From JAHBVH01 sp034432375 (lineage in GTDB: Bacteria > Chloroflexota > Anaerolineae > Caldilineales > Caldilineaceae), in contig DAOUCA010000171.1 of NCBI GenBank assembly GCA_034432375.1, forward strand, positions 1 through 64,000: 64,000 bases of DNA, given 5' to 3'. Positions 57,935 through 64,000 of the stretch are shown piece after piece. The notes beneath the pieces were generated by a model, which was not told the origin of the DNA, ran no database searches, and saw only the letters and a list, made by a program, of their open reading frames with translations. The stretch's first letter is position 1. Each line of letters opens with the position of its first letter. A program made the position numbers and the translations under genes.

Positions 57935-60250
57935 ATGATTGATCAAGCACCAATTGGTATCGAACCCCGTGGGCGCACTCCCATCCCACGCAAAAGAGTG
58001 GGGCTACTGCTCTTTTGTGCGACAACGCTGCTGGCATTGCTTGTTCTCGTAATGGCTGGCTGGTCCGCTGTCGCGGCGCATAATCAACAGCAAGGGGTGC
58101 CAACCCAGCCCCCGTTGAGCATTCTGCCCAACGGGGTAGCGGCGGGTGATGTCGACCAGGATTCGGCCGTGCTTTGGGCCCGTGCGATTCTGCCTGGAGT
58201 CATCACCTTTACCTATCAGCTTACCCCAGGTGGCACGTCGTTAGCAGTGACACAGATTATCAGTAATGCTATGGTACCGGCGAAAGCCCTTATTACCGGG
58301 CTGGTTGCCAATACGCAGTATGTTTATACTGCCACCACCGACAGCGGTCAAGTGGGCAGCGGCACCTTCCGAACGCCAGCCGACGTTGGCACGAGCACTG
58401 GATTGCGCGTTGGCGTCAGCGGTGATTGGCGTGGTGAATTACGCCCTTACCCGGCGATTGCCAATGTGTCAGGCAAGGAGCTGGATCTCTTTATCAAGCT
58501 TGGCGACACGATCTACGCTGACTACGCCTCACCGGCAGTCCCTCTTACCCAAACGACGACGATCACCGATTTTCGTAAAAAACACAACGAGGTCTATGGG
58601 TTGCGTTACGCACGCAACATCTGGGCAGAGGTGCAGGCAAAGAGCAGCGTCCTGGCGATGCTCGATGACCATGAAGTGACCAATAACTTTGCCGGCGGTG
58701 CCACGGCCGACACCGATTCCCGCTTTCCCGAAACGACCGGCCTGATCAACGATACAGCGCTCTTTGCGCATGGCATCCAGGCTTTCGGCGAATACAATCC
58801 AATCAACACGACAGTTTACAGCAGCACTGGCGACGCCCGTACCGATGGTGAGGTCGAATTTTATCGCTATCGCACCTATGGCAGCGATGCCGCCTTCTTT
58901 GTGATCGACGCGCGTTCGTTCCGTGATGCACCTATCGCGCCCTTGAATACAGATCCCAACCAAGTGGTCATTGATAGCCTACGCTTTCTCAACGAAAGTT
59001 TCCAGGCTGGGCGCACGCTGCTGGGCACACGACAACTGGCAGCCCTCAAGGCCGATCTGCTGAAGGCCCAGGCCCAGGCCATTACGTGGAAGTTTATTGC
59101 CCTTCCCGAGCCGATCCAGAATCTGGGCCCGGCCGGCGGCGAAGATCGCTTTGAGGGCTATGCAGCCGAGCGCACCGAGCTACTCAAATTTATTGATGAA
59201 AACAAGATTACCAATGTTGTCTTTATCACAGCCGATGTGCATGGCACGATTGTCAACAATTTGACCTATCAGAATGGCGCGTTCCAGGCGCAAAATCCTA
59301 CGAGTGCTTTTGAGATTAGTACCGGTTCTGTGGCCTTTGATGCTCCCTTTGGACCCACAACCGCCGGGCTTGCCGCCACCTTAGGCTTGATCACCCCGAT
59401 CTCCTATACCCAATATCTCTCCTTGCCCGTGAGCAGCGATCTCGACAGCGTCCCCAATGATCGGGATGATTTTATCAAAGCCGTGCTCAATCAGCAGTTG
59501 ACCAATAGTGCGCTCAACTATGACCCCGTCGGCCTCGATGGTTCGCCGATCAACGCCACATTGCTCCAAGGCGACTATTTGGCGGTCCACACCTATGGTT
59601 GGACCGAATTTGATATTGCGCCAGAGACGCAGGTGTTGACGGTTACCACCTATGGCATCCCTTCCTATACGGCGGTCGATATGACCACGATGCCCAGCAA
59701 ATTGCTAACCCAAACACAACAGATCGTCAGCCAATTTCGTGTGATACCCCAAAGTGGCACCCCGCAGACGACGACCTACGAGATCTTCCTGCCGATCATT
59801 GAAAACCCACCAGCAGCTAGCAGTGCCGAGACAACCTATGGGGCCTTGGTGAGCAATGGCAATTTCAGCACTTTGGTCAAGGCGCTGGATCAAGCTGGGC
59901 TGACCAGTCTGCTAAACGCACCGAATACTCTTACGCTCTTTGCGCCCACCGATGCTGCCTTTGATGCATTGCGTAATAACTTTAATTTAACGGAAGAACA
60001 GTTACTGGGCTTGCCTGAGTTGCCAGATGTCTTACGTTATCACATTTTGGATAAAGTTCTCCGCTCCAGCACAATTGTCAATAACTTGACGGAAGTGACA
60101 TTGCAAGGCAAAGCGGTGCGCTTTGAAGTGGCTGGTAGCAGCGTGAAGATTAATGGTGCCAACCTCATCGCGACGGATGTTGAAACCACTAGTGGGTTGA
60201 TCCACGTGATCGATGCGGTGATGATTCCGCCGGCTGGGTTAACAACGTAA
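57935..60250 (+). CDS. PhoD-like metallophosphatase with C-terminal fasciclin domain
   Basis: 771 residues. An N-terminal signal/anchor (LLLFCATTLLALLVLVMAGWS) is followed by a PhoD-type N-domain (LPNGVAAGDVDQDSAVLWAR; VANTQYVYTA) and the metallophosphatase part: GDTIYADYA, MLDDHEVTNNF, FFVIDARSFRDAP, FIALPEPIQNLGP and VFITADVHGTIVNN. In the family, Fe and Ca ions hydrolyse phosphomonoesters or diesters outside the cell. A motif YEIFLPIIENPP resembling the LPL C-terminal motif of other exported proteins follows near residue 630. Then a fasciclin (FAS1) domain: FSTLVKALDQAGLTSLL, TLFAPTDAAFDAL, YHILDKVL and GLIHVIDAVM, usually an adhesion module. AAGGAAAT precedes the ATG. Confidence 0.9.
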   Translation: MIDQAPIGIEPRGRTPIPRKRVGLLLFCATTLLALLVLVMAGWSAVAAHNQQQGVPTQPPLSILPNGVAAGDVDQDSAVLWARAILPGVITFTYQLTPGGTSLAVTQIISNAMVPAKALITGLVANTQYVYTATTDSGQVGSGTFRTPADVGTSTGLRVGVSGDWRGELRPYPAIANVSGKELDLFIKLGDTIYADYASPAVPLTQTTTITDFRKKHNEVYGLRYARNIWAEVQAKSSVLAMLDDHEVTNNFAGGATADTDSRFPETTGLINDTALFAHGIQAFGEYNPINTTVYSSTGDARTDGEVEFYRYRTYGSDAAFFVIDARSFRDAPIAPLNTDPNQVVIDSLRFLNESFQAGRTLLGTRQLAALKADLLKAQAQAITWKFIALPEPIQNLGPAGGEDRFEGYAAERTELLKFIDENKITNVVFITADVHGTIVNNLTYQNGAFQAQNPTSAFEISTGSVAFDAPFGPTTAGLAATLGLITPISYTQYLSLPVSSDLDSVPNDRDDFIKAVLNQQLTNSALNYDPVGLDGSPINATLLQGDYLAVHTYGWTEFDIAPETQVLTVTTYGIPSYTAVDMTTMPSKLLTQTQQIVSQFRVIPQSGTPQTTTYEIFLPIIENPPAASSAETTYGALVSNGNFSTLVKALDQAGLTSLLNAPNTLTLFAPTDAAFDALRNNFNLTEEQLLGLPELPDVLRYHILDKVLRSSTIVNNLTEVTLQGKAVRFEVAGSSVKINGANLIATDVETTSGLIHVIDAVMIPPAGLTT

Positions 60251-60500
60251 TAAACACTCGGGTAGGAGTAACGAAGTTCTGCTAGATTAGCATATCCCTC
60301 CCAGCCTCCTCCAGTTTGGGGGAGGAGCCGTTGATGTCGCTGATGGCGTCACAGTTTCCTCCCCCGGCTGGAGAGACAACCTATCATTACTTGTGTGACA
60401 CTGTACTATACGCAAGTCAACTTCAAAACCGGCGTTTCTGACAGGAGTGTCTGACAGGCGTTTCTGACAGGAGTGTCTGACAGGAGTGAAGGTGTACCCT

Positions 60501-60565
60501 GTCATTCCTGCGTAGGCAGGAATCCCAGCTGACAACCGATGGATTCCTGCCTACGCAGGAATGAC
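60501..60565. repeat. REP-like palindrome, second full copy
   Basis: Arms 60501-60524 and 60542-60565 are exact complements. They match the palindrome at 26-94 except for a compensated pair change (CGCAGG to CGTAGG on both arms), which keeps the hairpin intact. Confidence 0.88.
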
Positions 60566-60603
60566 CGTCGGCGCTTACGCTGTGATCCTGCAAAAATCAG
60601 GGC

Positions 60604-60655
60604 TCCGCTAAAACTCCGCTTCTCATTCTGCTTTGAGTATAGCAGTAAGATCCGC
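60604..60655. mobile_element. Decayed relative of the TA-type miniature element
   Basis: The stretch AAAACTCCGCTTCTCATTCTG followed by CTTTGAGTAT matches the right end of the nested element at 48653-48799 (AAAACTCCGGTTCTCATTCTG-type). The left terminal repeat is not found, so it is a remnant. Confidence 0.6.
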
Positions 60656-60787
60656 TGTAATCCGCTAAATAAATTCACGGCTGATAAGCAAAAACGTGTT
60701 TCGGAAGCCCTTTGGGCGCGTTTGGCATCTCAGGTGCTGAATGAATTCAGCACATTTTTGTAAGATGCGCTCCCTGGCGATTCACGC

Positions 60788-60793
60788 TATAAT
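60788..60793 (+). promoter_or_regulatory. -10 box before the beta-propeller protein gene
   Basis: A perfect TATAAT lies 57 bp before ATG 60850. A -35 is not clear (weak TGCGCT region near 60764-60770). Confidence 0.5.
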
Positions 60794-60849
60794 AGATGGT
60801 ACCCAACCTGCGTTCCCCACTTCCATTCGCCAACCCAAAGGAGCATTCC

Positions 60850-61533
60850 ATGACATTTGCGATTGCGCGTGTTGAAAAAGCCTTTCTCAGCCCCGGCCCC
60901 CAGCCAAATGGGTTACAAGCGACGGCCGATGGCCTCTGGTGCATCGATCAGGTCGACAACAAGGTCTATTGCCAAGATTACGCCACGGGTGCCGTCACCT
61001 TTACTGCCGACACCGACACCGTCCACTCCAGTGGTATCACCTTTGGGGGCGGCTACCTCTGGATCGCCTCCACCTATGAATGTAAGATCGCCAAGCTCGA
61101 CCCCCAAACCGGCAAGACAGTCGCCAAGTATGATTCACCCGGGTCCGGCGTGGTTGCCTGGCGTCATGGCGCGGCCGATGCGCAGACAACGGGTGCCCAT
61201 GGCCTTGAGTGGAAAGATGGCAAACTCTATGTAGCCTCTCCCCCATCGCAATTTATCCACGTTATGGATCCCGACAGTTGGACCGAAACGCATCGCTTCC
61301 GCACACCGGGGCTGCGTGTCCACGGTCTCGCTTGGGGCAAGAATGGCTGGCTTTGGGTGGCGGATACCTCCAATGGCACCGTCAGCCTCTGCGATCCTAG
61401 CGACGGACGCATCTTCGAGGTAATCCGTGTCGAAGCACCAGATGAAGTCCATGGTCTCACCATCCATGATGGCGTGCTCTGGTATTGCGATGCCCACTCG
61501 TGTCAGATCGGGCGTTTACTGGTTGATGGTTAA
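60850..61533 (+). CDS. Beta-propeller-like (SGL/Vgb-type) protein
   Basis: 227 residues from ATG 60850, set by AAAGGAG at seven bases and a TATAAT upstream. Repeated blade-like segments are seen: GLQATADGLWCIDQVDNKVY, SSGITFGGGYLWIASTYECK, HGLEWKDGKLYVASPPSQF, RVHGLAWGKNGWLWVADTSN and VHGLTIHDGVLWYCDAHS. About five to six blades of the NHL/SMP-30/Vgb superfamily. There is no signal peptide, so it is cytosolic. The molecular function is not evident; relatives include lactonases, streptogramin lyases and glutamine cyclotransferases, but I see no decisive catalytic set. Confidence 0.8.
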   Translation: MTFAIARVEKAFLSPGPQPNGLQATADGLWCIDQVDNKVYCQDYATGAVTFTADTDTVHSSGITFGGGYLWIASTYECKIAKLDPQTGKTVAKYDSPGSGVVAWRHGAADAQTTGAHGLEWKDGKLYVASPPSQFIHVMDPDSWTETHRFRTPGLRVHGLAWGKNGWLWVADTSNGTVSLCDPSDGRIFEVIRVEAPDEVHGLTIHDGVLWYCDAHSCQIGRLLVDG

Positions 61534-61561
61534 CCTATGCGCCAGGTGCTTTGATCCTAAA

Positions 61562-61603
61562 GCGGGCCGGCTTGTGTTGCCCTTGCCAAGGCTGCCGGCC
61601 CGC
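61562..61603 (+). terminator. GC-rich hairpin after the beta-propeller gene
   Basis: GCGGGCCGGC (61562-61571) pairs exactly with GCCGGCCCGC (61594-61603) over a 22-nt loop, 29 bp after the stop codon. There is no T-tract, so termination efficiency is uncertain; it may also protect the transcript end. Confidence 0.5.
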
Positions 61604-61658
61604 AATATAATGAATACTCCGACCCGATCGATACGATGCTTATTTTTGAATCGCCTTT

Positions 61659-62768
61659 ATGAAGCTAATGACCGTTCGTATCTCGCCCCTGCTACACAAT
61701 CTACTCCTAATGGCCAGCGTCATTGTGATCGTTGCCGGTATGCGCGCGGCATCACCGCTATTGAGCCCACTGTTATTGGCGCTCTTTCTAGCCTTGCTGC
61801 TCTATCCTGCCTACCAATGGTTGCTCAATCGGGGCATCCCCACCTGGCTGACAGTTTCGCTGATGGTGGGGGGCATCCTTTTGGCGGGGGTCTGCATTCT
61901 CGGGTTGCTTTGGCTCTCGATTGAACAGCTGCGCACCAATATCTTTCTCTACGCTAGCCGCCTTACCGTGCAATCGATGCGCTTACAGATATGGCTAGAG
62001 ACGCTGGGCGTCGATGTACCACGGATTCTTACCCAAGAGTTGCTCAACCGTCAGTTATTAATCGGCACTACAGCTAGTTTGTTGACAACGGTAGGCTCCT
62101 TACTCTCAACCAGCTTTTTTGTCCTGGTCGCCACAATCTTTCTCCTGCTACAAGGTACCCATCTCTCGGCACGCTTTGCCGACGAGGTGGGGCCGAACAA
62201 CGTGCTCTCTGCACAAGCCTTTCAAGTGGCGCAGCGGGTAGCCCATTTTTTTTCGATTCGCGTGCGGGTCAATTTGATTGTGGCAACCGGCATTACGCTT
62301 TGGCTGCTGATCTTGGGTGTCGACCTCGCCATTCTATGGGGGATCTTGGCCTTTTTTCTTGGCTTTGTCATGTATGTCGGGCTGGCAATTGCTGCACTCT
62401 TTCCCGCCTTTTTAGCACTGGCAGAGTCAGGACCGGTTTGGGCATTGCTCGTGATCGTTGGCTTCTTTGTGATCAACGTTGGCGTCGAAAATGTGCTGGC
62501 ACCCGCAATGATGGCCCAAGGGCTGAATCTTGCTCCGGTGGTTGCGCTGGCGTCTCTCCTCTTTTGGGTTTGGGTCTTGGGCCCACTGGGCTTTGTGCTG
62601 GCAATCCCCCTCACGGTCATCGTCGTGATGATCCTGGCCAGCTATCACGAAACCGAATGGTTGTTGCCCTTATTGACCATGGAACGACCGCCAGGCGTTA
62701 CACCGCTACCAATACCCGAACCAATATCCGAACCAACCCTGGCCACCGCTGGCCCTGAACTGGAGTAA
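61659..62768 (+). CDS. AI-2E family transporter (TqsA/PerM-like)
   Basis: 369 residues. Multi-pass membrane protein of the AI-2E (DUF20) family: paired N-terminal helices (LLLMASVIVIVAGM; PLLLALFLALLLYPAYQWLL), LTVSLMVGGILLAGVCILG, a soluble helical insert (QSMRLQIWLETLGVD), the family core FFSIRVRVNLIVATGITLWL, ILGVDLAILWGILAFFLGF, ENVLAPAMMAQGLNL and the terminal VLGPLGFVLAIPLTVIVVM. The family includes an AI-2 exporter and Na+/H+ antiporters; substrate here unknown. A single CGTATCGA (minus strand, 61628-61635) lies upstream. The alcohol dehydrogenase gene follows nine bases after its stop, suggesting co-transcription. Confidence 0.88.
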   Translation: MKLMTVRISPLLHNLLLMASVIVIVAGMRAASPLLSPLLLALFLALLLYPAYQWLLNRGIPTWLTVSLMVGGILLAGVCILGLLWLSIEQLRTNIFLYASRLTVQSMRLQIWLETLGVDVPRILTQELLNRQLLIGTTASLLTTVGSLLSTSFFVLVATIFLLLQGTHLSARFADEVGPNNVLSAQAFQVAQRVAHFFSIRVRVNLIVATGITLWLLILGVDLAILWGILAFFLGFVMYVGLAIAALFPAFLALAESGPVWALLVIVGFFVINVGVENVLAPAMMAQGLNLAPVVALASLLFWVWVLGPLGFVLAIPLTVIVVMILASYHETEWLLPLLTMERPPGVTPLPIPEPISEPTLATAGPELE

Positions 62769-62776
62769 CAGATCCA

Positions 62777-63799
62777 ATGAAAAAAGTAATCATTACCGGC
62801 CCCCAGCAAAGCGCGCTCGTCGATGTGGTGGATCCCACACCAATCGCCAATTGGGTGGTTGTCAAGGTTGAGATTGCCCCCATGTGTACCGAGTACAAGG
62901 CCTATGTCGCCGGCAACCCGGTTGACCAACTGGGCCACGAAGCCGCGGGGGAAGTGGTTGCGGTGGCGCAGCCAGGGCGCGTCAGCGTTGGGGACCGCGT
63001 CGTTGTCATGCCGACCAACGCCTGTGGCCAATGTGCGCTCTGTTTGGCTGGTGAGTATATCCACTGCGAACAGAACCTCAACTTTGCGGCGATCCACGGC
63101 ACGCGTGATGGCAGCGCCACCTATGCGCAATACCTGCTTAAACCTGACCATCTACTCGTGCCCATTCCCAATGGGATGAGCTTTGCGCACGCGGCCATGG
63201 CCTGCTGTGGTCTCGGCCCCACCTTTGGTGCGATGCAGACAATGGCTGTCAATGCCTTTGATACACTCTTGATCAGTGGTTTGGGTCCTGTCGGCCTCGG
63301 CGGCGTGATCAACGGCGTCTACCGGGGCGCGCGGGTGATCGGTGTGGAGAGCAACCCTTATCGAGCACAACTAGCACTTGCATTGGGGGCAACGACGATC
63401 ATTGATCCCACAAAGCCCGATGCCCTCGCGCAAATCCGCGATTTGACGGCCGGACGTGGCGTCGACAAAGCGATCGACTGCTCCGGCACCGTCGCCGCCC
63501 ATCGACTTTGCATTGACGCCGCCCGACGCAAAGGGAAAGTGGCCTTTGTCGGCGAGTGCAGCGACGCCACACCGCTGTATATCAGCCCGGATATGATCCG
63601 CAAAGGGCTAACCTTGATTGGCTCCTGGCATTACCGAATGCAGGAGACGCCAACCCTTATGACGCTAATTGACCACGTTGGGGCACAGATCGATCAGCTG
63701 ATCAGCCACCGGTTTTCCCTGGCCGCCGTGCAAGACGCGTGGCAGTTGCAGTTGACCGGGCAGACAGCCAAGGTGCTGTTGCAGCCGTGGCAGCTGTAG
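62777..63799 (+). CDS. Zinc-dependent alcohol dehydrogenase family protein
   Basis: 340 residues of the medium-chain dehydrogenase family. The catalytic zinc site is APMCTEYKAY and LGHEAAGEV (the usual Cys, His-Glu). The structural zinc lobe has four Cys in NACGQCALCLAGEYIHCEQ. The Rossmann fold is LISGLGPVGLGGVINGVYRG. It oxidises an alcohol or polyol with NAD(P)+; the substrate cannot be read from sequence, though polyol/threonine-type dehydrogenases are similar. It lies nine bases after the transporter gene. It is the last complete gene in the window. Confidence 0.9.
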   Translation: MKKVIITGPQQSALVDVVDPTPIANWVVVKVEIAPMCTEYKAYVAGNPVDQLGHEAAGEVVAVAQPGRVSVGDRVVVMPTNACGQCALCLAGEYIHCEQNLNFAAIHGTRDGSATYAQYLLKPDHLLVPIPNGMSFAHAAMACCGLGPTFGAMQTMAVNAFDTLLISGLGPVGLGGVINGVYRGARVIGVESNPYRAQLALALGATTIIDPTKPDALAQIRDLTAGRGVDKAIDCSGTVAAHRLCIDAARRKGKVAFVGECSDATPLYISPDMIRKGLTLIGSWHYRMQETPTLMTLIDHVGAQIDQLISHRFSLAAVQDAWQLQLTGQTAKVLLQPWQL

Positions 63800-63915
63800 T
63801 CCGCGCTGTGAGATTTTTCTCATTCAGACAGTTTTGACGCCCATTTACAACAATTCTCCAAAAATTTGAGGACCACCGTACTATCGACAGAGCCGCCGCT
63901 TCGGATTACCCTAAA

Positions 63916-63972
63916 TACATGTACACAAATGATTACATACATTGGCCAAATGTTTACGTATGTGTGCATGTA
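63916..63972. promoter_or_regulatory. Imperfect palindromic AT-rich region centred on TTGGCCAA
   Basis: TACATGTACACAAATGATTA on the left and the complement of TACATGCACACATACGTAAA on the right match at most positions around TTGGCCAA (63942-63949). It follows the last gene by ~120 bp. An operator or promoter region of the next gene outside the window is a plausible reading; a leftover element is the alternative. Confidence 0.4.
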
Positions 63973-64000
63973 TGCGGAGCCGCAGCAGACCCCTTCCCAC

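Larger units (their letters stand above)
60251..60849. other. Repeat-rich intergenic region
   Basis: 599 bp with two 26-bp tandem units (60431-60482, core GGCGTTTCTGACAGGAGTGT), the REP palindrome 60501-60565, a decayed miniature element 60604-60655, and the promoter before the next gene. No gene is supported. Confidence 0.6.

Overview
The window looks like a chromosomal segment of a filamentous-type Chloroflexota bacterium (Caldilineae/Anaerolineae-like; this placement is an inference from gene content only). The clues are two very large regulators combining an OmpR-like/BTAD domain, a STAND NTPase and 14 WD40 repeats, giant secreted LamG/thrombospondin-type-3 proteins whose C-termini carry a short hydrophobic '[YFL]LPL[IV]' motif, Thr/Pro-rich linkers, and a moderately high GC content. 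No rRNA, tRNA, CRISPR array, phage or complete insertion sequence was seen.

Region 1 (0-30 kb) is a surface-protein and signalling region. A 3806-residue secreted modular protein and a small conserved partner lie divergent from STAND regulator A. A calcium-binding RTX/cadherin-like protein and a small membrane protein lie divergent from STAND regulator B. The two regulator promoters are collinear: three direct repeats at a 22-bp period sit at the same distance from a TATAAT box in both. Then come an SPFH (flotillin-like) protein, an Ig-like secreted protein, and a compact papain-fold-toxin/immunity-like pair.

Region 2 (30-34.5 kb, minus strand) holds a 5'-truncated STAND/formylglycine-generating-enzyme-like gene and a sugar-catabolism pair (galactonate-dehydratase-like enolase-superfamily enzyme and Gfo/Idh/MocA oxidoreductase).

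Region 3 (34.6-57.5 kb) is an aromatic amino-acid supercluster. On the plus strand: a promoter, a putative Phe/Tyr-rich leader peptide and attenuator, then aroH, pheA, two DAHP synthases, tyrA, a four-helix-bundle gene bracketed by inverted repeats, aroA, aroE, a GNAT gene, trpB and trpA. On the minus strand: aroC, a small P-loop kinase, an aroK-aroB fusion, aroQ, an orphan ABC substrate-binding lipoprotein, a Cys-rich protein, an M23-like peptidase and an acidic protein. Together these encode every step from erythrose-4-phosphate and PEP to chorismate, the branch to phenylalanine and tyrosine, and the last step to tryptophan. A CdaR/PucR-type regulator and a small membrane protein lie between the two units. 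Intergenic spaces here are filled with nested palindromic repeats, including a 148-bp element that in one copy is interrupted by a second, TA-flanked miniature element.

Region 4 (57.9-64 kb) encodes a PhoD-like phosphatase fused to a fasciclin domain, a beta-propeller-like protein, an AI-2E-family transporter and a zinc alcohol dehydrogenase, and ends with a palindromic AT-rich region probably controlling a gene outside the window.
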